The notes beneath the pieces were generated by a model, which ran no database searches, had not been told where the DNA came from, and was given only the letters and a program-made list of their open reading frames with translations. From positions 25,543,314 to 25,607,313 of the forward strand of contig CM019691.1 in NCBI GenBank assembly GCA_009760885.1: a DNA stretch of 64,000 bases, read 5' to 3'. The stretch is from Achatina immaculata (taxonomy: Eukaryota > Mollusca > Gastropoda > Stylommatophora > Achatinidae). Positions 35,501 through 45,900 of the stretch are shown piece by piece. Numbering within the stretch: the stretch's first letter is position 1; each line of letters opens with the position of its first letter. A program made the translations under genes and the position numbers.

Positions 35501-38500
35501 TCAATGGCTTCAGATACATGTGAAAAATGTCTTAGTCATTGGCTTCAGATACATGTGAAAAACTTTTAATTCAAATGTCAAATAATTTTGGACATGAGAA
35601 ATGGAGGCACAAAAACAATAAAAAAAAAGCATAATTAAAAATTATGAATTTTATCAACAGGAAACAAAAGCAATGGCAGACTTTAAATCTTCAATCCCCT
35701 AATCCTCTTTTGTCTCTTGCACCTTTCACCCAACCACACACACACAAAAAAAGTAAACAACTAAATGGATAATACCTAAATAAATGAGAGAAAGTGTGAC
35801 TTGCAAGTATAAAGAATAAGGCTGTAGAAGATATGATGAAAGTTGAAAAGATGGTCTAAACTGAATCAGTGCAGCACAGAGAACATCAGCTAAGTCTGTT
35901 CTCTGCAGGAAGCTGGAGTGCATATGACAGTAATGATGAAGAATTTTCAAATGATACTGTCTGACTCTCACAAACTCCAATCACTAAAATGAAATATTGT
36001 GAACCTTGGGAAGAAAAAAAAAACTAGCTGACTGACATGGATTTTGCTGGTAATCATTTTCAATGTGCCACTCGTACATTACATAATTCCCTCAATATGG
36101 ACCTCCTATATTATGTCACTCCGTTGACATGACACTCCTTCAACATGTCACTCCTCTGAACCATTCCCAAGTATACACCATGTGACAAAGTTACGCTTCT
36201 GACCTTACTTGCTGTTAATAGGAAAACAGAGCTATAATTGTCTGAGAACTCAACTTACAGCACTTTTCTTACTGTCTTCACCTTGTCACTGTAACATGAC
36301 TGCCTGCACACAGAAAAACTCAGAGAATAATTTGTCATCTAAGAACTTCCCAGAGACATCTTAATCTGTCACCACTCTCTCAATGTCTAAACCAAACACA
36401 GGTCAAATCAATGACGGAGGAAAATCAAGAGCGGTACAACTCATCAAAGAACATATAAGCATACACATAGCTCCTACAAGTGATAATACAAAGGATGTGA
36501 TATAATGATGCTAGATCGCAAAGGTCTCAAGTTTAAGTTAAAGTCGCCTGTATCACTAACTAAGCATCTCACCAAATTCTCCTCTTTTATCTTGGCCCTG
36601 TGTCTTTCCTGCCACTTGTCTATCTGCTGACCTTTCTCTTCCCAAGACTCTCTCAGCCTCTGCTCTTCCTCAAACTTTGAAATTCTGGACCGTCTCAACC
36701 TTGCCTGAAGCACAAAGGGTTCGTTTTTAAATACGCACTTCTAATATTTAAAAAGATTTTTTAAAAATCTATGATGCGATAAGCTATAGCCAGAGTTTTT
36801 CATAAAGTTCAGTTCATAAACATGGCCGGTCCTTTTGTATGTTTCTAACTGGAACTTGTAGATTAAGATGGTAGACATTTACTAAGCAGACCAGTCATGA
36901 CCAATTTAAAAAAAAGAGTGGAAAAGAAAAGAATGAATGTTAATCTGATATCAGCACTTTAAAACTATGTTTCCCCAAGAGAGCTGCAAGAAAATCCTTA
37001 TCTGTACCCTTATAACATTATAGAAAATATGCTTTCATAAAAATAAACAAACAGAAACAAACATGCCCACATATACCCACCCACACAAACTGTTTGTATA
37101 ATCAAAACAAAACAAATAACTATCCCTGCTTAGGTGTTGTTGTTTTCTATTTCCCTGGAACTGTAAACATAATGTTCTTTCCAGCCAATGCAATGAAAGT
37201 GTTGAGGCACAGCACTGTGTCACATTGGGAGTGGGTTATGGTGGCTTCATTCCCTAAAAAATACAATAAAAAGCAAAAGGGTATGCGATACTTCTTTAGC
37301 TGACTTCATCACCATGGGAATTATAGCAATCCCTGTCCCATTAGCCAGGCTTGGCCTGTTAATGGAGGTGCCAATGGAGAGGTGGGACAAGGTCTTAGTT
37401 GGACTATGGTTCACCAGCCCTGGCACAAGCATGTCAGCTATGAGTTGATGGCTGCCACATTCCCTTTTGGGAATAGAAATACTGATTCTGATAAACACAC
37501 CTAAGCAACACCACAACTTAACATTTAATTCTAGAATGGAAACCTTAAACAAAACCTTGACAGAGAGATATACTTAGATATCTATTGCCAAGATGCACAG
37601 ACAACATTTTTGACAGCATCATATGCATTAATTCTTAGCACTTCACTAGTCAAATGACTCTGTACCCTACTCTATTATAAATGTAAACTCGCAAAATGGA
37701 GATTGGCGTGTGTGATGCAGAATTTTATACAAGTAGATTTTGGTACAGCTTGCCTGCATTTACCATAACTGATATGCTGTGTATTTTTGTATACATGATA
37801 AATGCAGTAAAAGCTATGGAAAGAGGCAAATGGTAAAAATATGAGCAATTTACTACACACAGTAACAAACATTCATATACAAGTAAATGTGACAGGCAGT
37901 TAAATATTGAACAAAGCAAAGTAAGCAAGTAATTATACTTAAAAGCATTTTGACCAAATGAAAAATACAAGGTAAAGGTCATACACTACAACCAAACTCC
38001 TTCTCTTTAGCATTAAAATTATCTTTTGTTTAGGTTCCAGGAGGTCTGCAGTCGGGCTGGGGACTTCCAGTGGCTGGCTTTCATCCACAACCTTCATGGG
38101 CTCAGTTTCCTGATAAGCATTTCTCCTTCCACCTGCATTTGCTTTTTCCCTTGCTTCTGTTTCTGTAGCAGTCTGATAGTTTTTTACCAGATAGGGTTGC
38201 TGGCCCTATGCTGAACCCTCCTTAGTCGCCTTTTACGATCATGCATGGTAGGGTACAGTGGTCCTATTCTTTGCAGATCCCGGGTACCACACGGGGGCAT
38301 TAAAATTATAGGTTATGCTAAATCTGAAGAGCCTACACAAGTCTGCATCTTTTTTTTTCTTTGTAACAGAACCATAACTTCTGCCTCAAGTCCAGTATCT
38401 GTGATGAGATCTGCCAACACCAGACACTGGCCCATCTCCCCTTGATCATCCAGCCAGAAGAGCACCAGCTGTCTAAGCTGACACTTGTGAGACTGTGTCT

Positions 38501-41500
38501 GGCATTGCATCTACTAAGAAGCAGTTGGTTTGACATGACGCTTAGACACGAACTGTCACTGAAAGTGTGCCTTAAATCTGTCTTAAATCAGTCAAATGCT
38601 CATATTTTAAACACTGAATCAACTCTAGTCTCCATTATATAAGGATACAAGAGGTACAATAAATGATAATAAAGGATATGACATGTTGATGCCAGCTTGC
38701 AAAGGAGTCCCAAAGTAAAATTTATGCAAGAATTGAGTTGATTATACATCCACTTACTGAAACAGAAGTGGAACAATGCCATGATTAGCTTGATCGTAGC
38801 TAAACATTAATAAATGAAAAAAAAAGTGTCTTTGTTGATGAAGAAAATGGTTTTTATTAAATGATGTATCTGTGGAACACAAAAAGATGATGTACATGAC
38901 AAACTACCAGTTGCTTAGATGCTGCACAACAGAAAAAAATATGTGTGGGTTTCTATAAAAACTACTTTATATGAAGTACAGCCATACACATGTGCAAGAT
39001 TTCAGCAAAGTAGACACTTAATATTTAATCCAGAACTACCATACATCAGCTTAAAGCCACATCCTCTGATCTGCAAACCTGAAAATTTGTTATACAGGTC
39101 AAAATTTGCTTATATTTCACAGAAACCTATTTCTTAAGAGAAAAAAAAATATAATTAGTTCCTTGACATGTATAAGGGCAACCCAAATGAAAACCTTAAA
39201 ATTTCAACAGAAATTCGAGCCCCTATCTCACTGTCATGTAAGATGACAGCTTTATCACTGATGACTTGAAGGTGGCAGATTATATCCGCAATGCAAGGAT
39301 GGCTGCTCCTCTAGAGACATGCATGAAAATATAACTGCTTTTTTTAGCAGTGAATGCGTGAAAGATAGAGAAATTCATTGGCCAATGAAGGTTCAGCACA
39401 GTGATGCATAATCTTCTCAGAAATCAACTTCAACATGCAATCACATCCACATGATGTGAACTTCTGAGTTCAGGTGTCTTGCTACAATACGACAATGCTC
39501 AGCCCCATACTGCTCATGTAACAGATGAAACCATTATGGACCCGCACTTCAAATGTCTTTTAGATTCACCATCTTCGCCAGACCTCATCCTGAGTGGTAA
39601 CCATATCTTTGGATCATTAAAAGAGACAATGTGTGGAAAGACTTTCAGGTCAGAAGAAAAAAATGTTACAGGTGGTGGCCGCACATTTAACCAAAAAAAA
39701 AAAAAAAACTGTTAACAAGAACCCATGCACTTTGTAAGCACTGAAGGACCTGCATTGAATGTAACAGAGATTATTTCCAAAAATAATGTAATTATATTTT
39801 TTTCATTATTAAATTATTACGGTTTTCATGTAGCTCATCTTTGTATAAATCCAGTCATGTATACCCCTTATAACATTAATTATATCCCCCCCCCTCCCGA
39901 CACTATTACCACCACTGGAGTCCTTACCTCAAAATATAACAGTTCAACTTTTTTTTTCTTTATTTAGAGGCTGTAGTTTCCACTGGTTTTAATATGTGTT
40001 GTGACAGCACTGAAAAGTTCTATCAAACTTTACTATAGCAGATACAATGTGGGATGTGTACAGCTTGGGTTGGAACTTGTGAAAAACTCGGGCCCTGTGT
40101 AACATAAATACACATGGACGCATGACAAATGCATTTGGACCTCTGATAAAAATGCACTTGGACCTGCGATGAAAATTGCACTTGAACCTGTGAGACAAAT
40201 ACACTAGGACATGTGAGACAAATGTAATAGAACCTGTGAGACAAATGTAATAGAATCTGTGAGACAAATGGACTAGGACCTGTGAGACAAATGGACTAGA
40301 ACCTGTGAGACAAATGTAATAGAATCTGTGAGACAAATGGACTAGGACCTGTGAGACAAATGCACTAGGACCTGTGAGACAAATGTAATAGAACCTGTGA
40401 GACAAATGCACTAGGACCTGTGAGACAAATGCACTAGGACCTGTGAGACAAATGCACTAGGACCTGTGAGACAAATGGACCTGGAGCTGTGAGATAAATT
40501 AAAGCACTCTGTCTATTTGTTGCTAAGAACTTTGGTGCCCACTGAAAGGACCCAGGTAGGATGAATTTCACTAGGACCACCAAGTCAACAGTCAGTTTTG
40601 GAGTAAGTACCACATAAAAAAAAAATATAATCCTATCATACCACGCAGGCACTTAGGGATGTGGCATGTTAGTGCCCATATTTTTCTTGACCTGACAGAC
40701 ACTAAAGGGCAGTGAGTCCAGTGTCACTAGTGTCACACCTGGGTGCCTTTACTTCCCCACCTTGACAGGGCAAGCTGCTACCCATTTCCACTGCCAAGTG
40801 ATTGGAACCTTAAATCACCAACCCCTGCTTGAGAGACAAACACACTAACTACTCAGGCACCCACCAAAGAAAAAAACCGCATTAATAAAATCTGATCATC
40901 AATCAATAAAATAAGACAAAAAGAAATGGCCAGTTTTCAAGGGAAAAAACCTGTACACAGCATGTAAAAGTATTGACTGAGTACTAACATTTTGATGCTT
41001 TCCATACCTTTCTATGCCGAACTTTGGACAACTTCTTCTCTACACCTAACACTGAGGTTTCATCCAGCACTGATTCCAGGCGGCCAAATTTTACCTGTAA
41101 CAGAAATGATACTTTTGTACATGTCACTAAACAAAATGTAGCACTGGTTCTGAGCTAGCATACCTTACCTGTAACGGAAATTATTGATACATTTTTGTAT
41201 GGGTCACTACATACAATATAGACTGGGCCTGGGCCAGCATACCTGACATCTTCCTTATAAGATTTTTTTTTCCTTCATTGTTTGCTTCTATCACCAAGAT
41301 CACCCTGTGATACTACTGAACTTACTCCTGTGGTCCTCGAGAGAAGTCTCATTTAGGATGGAGGCTCAGAGCATCGGGGGGCTTGGGCCTATATTCTTGG
41401 TGGGTCACATCAAGGGGCTTGGGCCTATATTCTTGGTGGGTCACATCAAGGGGCTTGGGCCTACATTCTTGGTGGGTCACAAAAGCGGAATTGCGTGACA

Positions 41501-44500
41501 CCATGGTTTTTGTTGCACCAGTTTAGCCTTGAGTTAGACTTTCCTCAACGGAACCTCAATGTGGTTTGGATATCAAATGAGAGGAGGTTGCCTATCTAGA
41601 CTGCACTGGTCCGGTGTCTCCGACTTCAGCATTTGGTGTTTTGCGGCCGCTACCATCCCTGGTGGTTACAAAGATGTAGCTTTGGTCGAGAAGGACTAAC
41701 CTTCGCCACGTGTCAGTTTGTACCACTGGGTTAAGCCGGTTTAGGCATATTTTCCAAGTCTGGGAGCACACAGGACATGGCCAACCTCTAGAGCAGGGCG
41801 CCCTCTTCACATTTTTCTTCACAGGCCAGGAGAAGTTTAACCCCACGCATAGCAACCGAAGAATCTCGCCAAAGCCAGTTTTCAAAACCAACAGCAGCCC
41901 GCCTGCGGAGCTCTGCGTGGCTGACATCTGACATCTAATAAAAATTACTGATAAATTCTGCACAAGTCAGAAAACACAACGTACCCTCTTATTATCCATT
42001 CTGAAAACAAACTGAGAAAAAAATGTACAATTTGATCTTTTTTTTCTTTTAAGAGGGTGCTTCTTTTTTTAGATTTACTCTTAATACACTGGCGGTCCCA
42101 TAGTTTTGAGGCTAAAGTTTTTTGCAACTAATGCCATGGCCTGAAACTAGACCATCTTTTGTGTGTACTTTTTAAAACTCCTACAACATTCATCTGCAAA
42201 AAAAAAACTGATGTAAAATTTCGGACATATTTAAAAAAAAACACACACACACACACAAAAACCACTCTATCATGAGGTTTTTTTAAAAAATATTGAAACA
42301 TTTTTTAAAAATTTGATGCATACCCTAATGAAACATTGGAGTCATCTCCTTAAAAACACTGAAGGAAATCCTGATGTCAAAGGCCGGACATGAATGGGCA
42401 TGCCCCGAGTGTAATGAACCTGATTCCCAGGACCAGCAACAGAGTTAGGCCCCTTTTTTACAGTTACATTATGAAACAGTAAACTATCATCAGCTCAAGT
42501 GTCCATCCCTTTAAACACCAGAATAGCTGTATGAGACCATGAAACTGATTCTAGAAATATTTAACAGATACTAGAGCATGATTCTGCATTCAAGGCCAAG
42601 ACCCTATAAATATTTGGACAGTAAGAACAAGGACAAATATTTTCAACAAAAATTCATTTTAATTATACACAACATTCTATAACACTTCTGATGAATTAGA
42701 ACTTATACTATCGTTAAAAGGTAGAACTAAGACAGTAAACAAAGTTCCCAAGTCCTCTGATAGTCTAAACAGTTCTTCTGATAGTCTAAGCAGTTCCTCT
42801 GATAGTCTAAGCAGTTCCTCTGATAGTCTAAACAGTTCCTCTGATAGTCTAAACAGTTCTAGTTAGAAATGCAGATCCTGAATAAATGAAAGATACCATT
42901 CACACAGGCCATGTTTATGTTTATGACACACTGCATTACTGGTATGCTACAAATATTACCAACAGACTCAATCAAATATCTAAAACAGCGAGACAAAAGT
43001 CTAAATGTTATGAAAAACAAATTAATGGGAGCAAATATCAAGACACCCATCCAACCATGTCCTTCGTTGGCAATCGACTAAGCAATAACCGCCCAGTTTG
43101 CTCTGTGGCGTCTTGCAGGGCAGCAACAAACTCTCTCCACTTCTCACAGTCCACAGCCAGCCTTTGTTATGTGCCCCAGTTGTGCTGCATGCTACTCACT
43201 TCCACTTCTACCGTTCTCCACCAGGTCTCGGGTTGCCTTCTCTTTCCTTCTTCCCTCGGGATCAAGACTCCCGAGGCTAAAGAAATGAAACTGGAAGAAG
43301 TCAGCCAAGTCATATATCTATATTATATGCTATATCATCACTGTCTGAAGACCAAATTTAAAAAACACACGCATAAACATGATTAACAGCTGCAGCACTC
43401 AGATTACCTGATACTTTTATGTAGTAGTAGAAGGATGGGGTAAGAGAAGAAGGGACAAAAGAAAAGACTGCAGAGGAAATGAATAAGCATAAGAAGTACG
43501 TGAAGAAGACAAAGGAAGTGAGGTAAGATAAGGAAGAGGAGTGTAATAAGAATGAAAAATAAAGAAAAATTTGAAGAAGAAGAAGCAGAAGTAGCACATG
43601 AAAAAGGGGGAGAAAAAGATGGATATGGAACAAAAGAAACGAGAAAGAAGTAGGAGGAAGAAAAGCAGGAGGAAGAAGAAGAAAACACCATGAGCACTGA
43701 GTCGTACTAATTACCTTCAGGTCTGAAACTCTTTTAGTCATAGTCTCCCATGCTGCAGTGGTTGCTGAAGAGGCAGCAGACTTCATTTCCTCCAGGGCGA
43801 CTGACATATCTGTGATCAACCTAGCCACAGTTTTCAGATCATCTAGAGACTCCCACAGCTTCATATGTTCAGATATAAAAGATAAAAGGGAAAACTGGAT
43901 ACAGAAGTGAATACTTCATTTTGTAAGTAGTGTCCCTGCTTTCAACGTTTTTTTTTTTAAAGCTAAGCAAGACTATAGGTTAACACTAGTTAAAATCTTC
44001 TATACTATTTGCTTCAAAACTATCTTCTAAACAAACTGCTTCAAAACTGTCTTCTACACTACTTGCTTTAAAACTGTCTTCTACACTACTTGCTTCAAAA
44101 CTGTCTTCTATGCTACTAGATTCAAAACTATCTTCTAAACTACTTGCTTCAAAACTGTCTTCTACCTGCTTCAAAATTATCTTCTGTCATTAAAAAAAAA
44201 AAAACTATCTCCTATAATAAAAAGTGCATATTCAAATTTAACATCTGTCCACAATTACACAGATTCACAAAAAAAATATACCTGTTCAGGTGATTTTGCT
44301 TTAGGTAGGTCTTTTAAATGCAATTTCTTCAACTTCCCAACTCTCTGAAGCCACTTCTCAAGTTTCTGGGCTCCAATTTCTTTATCACTTAATTCTCTGT
44401 CATGGCTTTTTGGTCCTACATCACTACAATCTCCTGTATTGTAGCTAACTGGTGGAGGCTGATAATGGTTAGGTGGAAAGCCACAGGGATGAACTTGTGG

Positions 44501-44980
44501 ATAAGGAGGGCGGATGGGAATTTGTTGAAATGAACTACCCTGTACTTGCACTGGCGGTGGTCTGTGCTTGAAATCTACACCTGATAAAGTATTCTGTTGA
44601 TTTGCATTGTGAAGAGCAGGTAATGGATGACCTGGAACTGGGGTTATATTATTTGGTGGAGGTACTGGGAAACCTTGAAATGGCATAGGATTAGAAAATG
44701 GAGTTGGCGGTCGTGGTGGTGGTGGACGATTCAAAAGCTCTGTATGCTGTAGCTGCCGGGGAAAATATGAACTGTTGACACCTTGAGCAAAAGGTGTCTC
44801 AGGTATTTTTGAATAGCTCTGAGACTGCTGGTGTGATGGAAGTCCCAAAGGACGATTGCTTGGAATTGGTGGGTGCATATTTCCAATCTGTCCCCTAAAC
44901 GGAGGCCTTCCTGGAAAATTATGTGGTCCACGAAAGTCAGCATATCCATCATTATTCCACCGCCTGTCATCATATGACAT
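29456..44980 (-). CDS. PDCD7: PDCD7 homologue (U11/U12 snRNP 59K protein), nine coding exons
   Basis: Nine exons (44980-44282, 43894-43715, 41094-41008, 36704-36573, 34396-34258, 32770-32658, 31702-31579, 30379-30292, 29573-29456) join without a phase conflict into 1680 nt, 559 residues plus stop; human PDCD7 is about 485. Residues 1-230 are rich in Pro, Gly, Asn and Gln, followed by basic/acidic helical segments including QQIDKWQERH, which resembles the human EQEIDRW region. The C-terminus (LFGP, QYYKQAENSLQAFIQIR, then HEWDSFLV and SWVLPEPPS) closely matches the family's conserved end. Known role: PDCD7 is the 59K protein of the U11/U12 di-snRNP, which recognises minor (U12-type) introns in the nucleus. 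The introns here look U2-type. The start ATG has A at -3. An AATAAA lies 12 nt after the stop. Exons were assigned by reading splice sites and phase, without transcripts. Confidence 0.9.
29626..30037. repeat. minisatellite, 32-bp unit, PDCD7 last intron
   Basis: About 13 units with core GTATGTATGATGAATCTAAA and AGAGTTAAA. Confidence 0.95.
30156..30293. repeat. minisatellite, ~34-bp unit, abutting PDCD7 exon 8 donor
   Basis: Four units with core ACAACAAACCTGATCTAGCA. On the minus strand each repeats the donor-like TCAGGTTTGTTG that ends exon 8. Confidence 0.85.
30292..30379 (-). CDS. PDCD7: PDCD7 coding exon 8 (conserved QYY block)
   Basis: 88 nt, acceptor GTCCCCACAG, donor ATCAG|GTTTGT, phase 1 in and phase 2 out. 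Encodes EITESSPLFPYTQYYKQAEN then SLQAFIQI, the most conserved block of the protein. The donor is immediately followed by a minisatellite whose units repeat the donor sequence. Confidence 0.92.
30510..31072. repeat. minisatellite, 28-bp unit (~20 copies), PDCD7 intron
   Basis: Core GAGCAAAGTGTCCTTAAATC then CATCAACT; lies within the probable GC-AG intron. Confidence 0.96.
31390..31545. repeat. intronic degenerate repeat, shared with 32945-33160 and 33540-33610
   Basis: Blocks GGAAGTGAAGTCAA, CAACA-TACACTGTAGACC, TTTAATATCTAATGA and GATGGCAAACA recur in the next PDCD7 intron. Unknown family. Confidence 0.65.
31579..31702 (-). CDS. PDCD7: PDCD7 coding exon 7 with probable GC donor
   Basis: 124 nt, acceptor TTCTTCACAG, phase 0 in. 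Encodes QVIKSEQDQNTEKERLLQIE and a Lys/Glu helix ending LWAMLFGPK. No good GT donor exists in the phase required by exon 8. AAAG|GCAAGT is in phase, and using it gives 15 residues between FG and QYY, as in the human protein. Confidence 0.83.
32658..32770 (-). CDS. PDCD7: PDCD7 coding exon 6
   Basis: 113 nt, phase 1 in and phase 0 out (AAG|GTAGGA). Encodes DLGESRQAFEEKIADMTRLV then QSQLECYKEEEAKLK. Two acceptors in the same phase lie nine bases apart (exon start 32770 or 32761), so three residues (Gly-Asp-Thr) may be optional. Confidence 0.87.
32945..33165. repeat. intronic degenerate repeat, second copy
   Basis: TGGAAGTGAAGTCAATTGAT, CACTACACAGTAGACCC, TTAATATCTAATGAGATCAC and GATGGCAAACAACTC match 31390-31545. 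Abuts the foldback at 33170. Confidence 0.65.
33170..33498. repeat. long inverted repeat (foldback/MITE-like) in a PDCD7 intron
   Basis: Left arm 33170-33300 and right arm 33369-33498 are reverse complements with mismatches (GACAAGAGAATTA against TAATTCTCTTGTC; GTGCTGTATGGTTA against TAACCATACAACAC), around a ~68-nt spacer. No coding capacity. Confidence 0.85.
33627..33871 (-). mobile_element. LINE family A fragment, copy 4
   Basis: 245 bp of the 3' end flanked by the perfect 12-bp repeat TATTTAATAACT (33615-33626, 33872-33883). A strongly 5'-truncated insertion in a PDCD7 intron. Confidence 0.92.
34258..34396 (-). CDS. PDCD7: PDCD7 coding exon 5
   Basis: 139 nt, phase 0 in and phase 1 out (AGGG|GTTTGT). 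Encodes RKSRKTAADRTLSKVTREIQ and LALQKLRLIRRDAAQKR, matching the human segment ending in KLRKLRKEAAARKG. Confidence 0.9.
34640..34945 (+). repeat. dispersed repeat, family P copy 3
   Basis: GAAGTTGATGTGGTCAAGAT, GGAAGTGGGTTACAGTGGCT, CTTCTTTAGCAGACTCCATT, CCATGG followed by a G run, and ATCATGTCAGCTG. In the intron upstream of PDCD7 exon 5. Confidence 0.82.
34946..36572. other. PDCD7 intron, no further feature recognised
   Basis: AT-rich intronic sequence. A short direct repeat GGCTTCAGATACATGTGAAA occurs at about 35508 and 35541. Confidence 0.5.
36573..36704 (-). CDS. PDCD7: PDCD7 coding exon 4 (charged helix)
   Basis: Forty-four codons (residues 323-366), acceptor GTGCTTCAG, donor TTG|GTGAGA, phase 0 at both ends. 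Encodes ARLRRSRISKFEEEQRLRES and QQIDKWQERHRAKIKEENL, a continuous charged helix; IDKW is the recognisable family signature. Confidence 0.9.
37150..37465 (+). repeat. dispersed repeat, family P copy 4
   Basis: ATGAAAGTGTTGAGGCACAG, GGGAGTGGGTTATGGTGGCT, CTTCTTTAGCTGACTTCATC, CACCATGGGAATTATAGCAA and AGCATGTCAGCTATGAGTTG. The best preserved copy. Confidence 0.85.
38030..38305. repeat. probable dispersed repeat fragment
   Basis: The CCTTAGTCGCCTTTTACGAT, TGCATGGTAGGG and CGGGTACCACACGGGG stretches resemble the 3' ends of common invertebrate retroelements. Assignment rests on impression only. Confidence 0.4.
38310..39170. other. PDCD7 intron, no further feature recognised
   Basis: AT-rich intronic sequence without a recognised repeat. 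Confidence 0.45.
39173..39845 (+). mobile_element. mariner-like transposon remnant
   Basis: Frame LLQYDNAQPHTAHVTDE then DLILSGNHIFGSLKETMCGK matches the second catalytic region of mariner transposases (normally QDNARPH and DYHLFGSLK). Ends AAGGGCAACCCAAATGAAAA and the reverse of TTTTCATGTAGCTCATCTTT are imperfect inverted repeats. Heavily deleted. Confidence 0.7.
40128..40497. repeat. minisatellite, 23-bp unit (~16 copies), PDCD7 intron
   Basis: Core GTGAGACAAATGCACTAGGA then CCT. The minus-strand open frame across it is an artefact. Confidence 0.95.
40640..40870 (-). mobile_element. probable tRNA-like SINE, second family
   Basis: On the minus strand the head GGGTGCCTGAGTAGTTAGTG and AAGGTTCCAATCACTTGG resemble A and B boxes at the right spacing. 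A GC-richer body is followed by a T-rich end. No target duplication found. Confidence 0.5.
41008..41094 (-). CDS. PDCD7: PDCD7 coding exon 3
   Basis: Twenty-nine codons (residues 294-322) between acceptor GTTACAG and donor AAG|GTATGG, phase 0 at both ends. Reads VKFGRLESVLDETSVLGVEK then KLSKVRHRK, which matches the human stretch leading into the arginine-rich helix. Confidence 0.85.
41271..41870 (-). mobile_element. GAA-tailed modular retroposon, internally deleted copy
   Basis: Matches the copies at 10247 and 60551 (CAGTGTCTCCGACTTCAGCA-like block, AAGCCGGTTTAGGCATATTT, CCTCTAGAGCAG, GAAGAATCTCGCC) but lacks several modules. Contains a private ~36-bp triplication (41373-41480, core GGGGCTTGGGCCTATATTCT). 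Lies between PDCD7 exons 2 and 3. Confidence 0.8.
41880..42751. other. PDCD7 intron, low-complexity sequence
   Basis: A/T runs and a CA repeat (42240-42258). Nothing else recognised. Confidence 0.5.
42752..42861. repeat. minisatellite, 21-bp unit (5 copies)
   Basis: Core TTCCTCTGATAGTCTAAACA; in a PDCD7 intron. Confidence 0.93.
43030..43280 (-). mobile_element. LINE ORF2 C-terminal fragment
   Basis: Minus-strand reading gives RRQPETWWRTVEVEVSSMQH, then CEKWREFVAALQDATEQTGR, matching the GRPxxTWRRT and DRxxWRxLVxAL tail of RTE-like ORF2. Family not one of A-D. Confidence 0.7.
43415..43700. repeat. GA-rich low-complexity tract
   Basis: Purine-rich (AGAAG) stretch in a PDCD7 intron. Open frames on the minus strand are Ser/Phe-rich artefacts. 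Confidence 0.75.
43715..43894 (-). CDS. PDCD7: PDCD7 coding exon 2
   Basis: Sixty codons, phase 0 at both ends, residues 234-293; contains MKLWESLDDLKTVARLI and TTAAWETMTKRVSDLK. The donor AAG|GTAATT is clear. The acceptor is chosen as TCTGTATCCAG at 43895 because it has a pyrimidine-rich lead. A second in-frame acceptor (ATATGAAG, exon start 43858) would remove 12 residues. Confidence 0.78.
43990..44172. repeat. minisatellite, 27-bp unit (~7 copies), PDCD7 intron 1
   Basis: Core CTTCAAAACTGTCTTCTACA. Since 27 is divisible by three, the minus strand stays open as repeats of SFEASSVED. An acceptor-like AATGACAG precedes it but no good donor follows, so it is left as intron. Confidence 0.9.
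44282..44980 (-). CDS. PDCD7: PDCD7 coding exon 1 (proline-rich N-terminus)
   Basis: Encodes residues 1-233, opening MSYDDRRWNNDGYADF. It is full of Pro, with runs such as RPPPPRPPTPF, plus Gly, Asn and Gln, which fits the low-complexity N-terminus of PDCD7 proteins. The last 35 residues turn basic and helical (KLEKWLQRVGKLKKLHLKDL). Donor is CAG|GTATAT in phase 0. Upstream a TTTTAG acceptor at about 45015 suggests a separate 5' untranslated exon. A short upstream ORF beginning ATGACAGC overlaps the start codon. Confidence 0.88.
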
Positions 44981-45117
44981 CTTTGCATGTATTATGTGAA
45001 GCTGTCATCCACTCTAAAATATAAGAAATATATTTGCCAACAAAAATGATAAACTGTTAACTGTATTACATGCAAAGACTTTTTAATCTTAAAATCACTT
45101 TACTGATTTTACATAAC

Positions 45118-45425
45118 TTCTCAATGAATATAAAAATACTTTTTTTAATGAAAATAAAAATACTTTTTTAATGAATATAAAAATACTTTTTTAATGAATA
45201 CAAAAATACTTTTTTAATGAATATAAAAATACTTTTTTAATGAATATAAAAATACTTTTTTTAATGAATATAAAAATACTTTTTTAATGAATATAAAAAT
45301 ACTTTTTTAATGAATATAAAAATACTTTTTTAATGAATATAAAAATACTTTTTTAATGAATATAAAAATACTTTTTTTTAATGAATATAAAAATACTTTT
45401 TAAATGAATATAAAAATACTTTTTA
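45118..45425. repeat. AT-rich minisatellite, ~23-bp unit (~13 copies)
   Basis: Core AATGAATATAAAAATACTTT, just upstream of the PDCD7 start. Confidence 0.95.
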
Positions 45426-45654
45426 ACTCATGTCATGAATAAAAAAACAAGCTGCTTGTCAGTTGCTGTGTTATTCAAAATTAATTTTACTTTATTCACC
45501 CGAGATGAACTTGAATGCAGTTCCATTCACACAGAACTGATATTTTAAATGAAAACTGCCTTCCCATAATTCCCTGGCTGGTGTCTGCACAGCATAGTTT
45601 GTTTAGCTTCCCACATATATTCTACCATTTTTTTTTACAGCAATTTTCCTTAAC

Positions 45655-45900
45655 ACAGCGTCATGCACACTCCTTTAGTGATCAGGTTGATACAAGTTGC
45701 TGTTATAAATGATGGATTAACCACCAAGGTCCCCAGACTGGTTAATCAACACAGAACTGGTATCATCAACCACCAAACAATGGTGGAAATACTGAAGATG
45801 GGACTGGAGCACTTATGGACTAATCATCCAATGTGCAGGGAGGATGATCCTTCAACTAACTATTCTACTCCTGCTTTCATCATTTTCCTGAATACTTAAA
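45655..45900 (+). mobile_element. LINE 3' fragment (RNase H family H), copy 2
   Basis: RLVNQHRTGIINHQTMVEIL matches RLVNQHRTSIVSRQTLVEIL in the element at 48084, in opposite orientation. No catalytic domain remains. Confidence 0.75.

Noticed and set aside
39989..40411. 140-residue repetitive minus-strand frame
   Set aside because: Mostly the 23-bp minisatellite; lies in a PDCD7 intron.
43404..43697. Ser/Phe/Leu-rich minus-strand frames
   Set aside because: Antisense reading of a purine-rich low-complexity tract in a PDCD7 intron.
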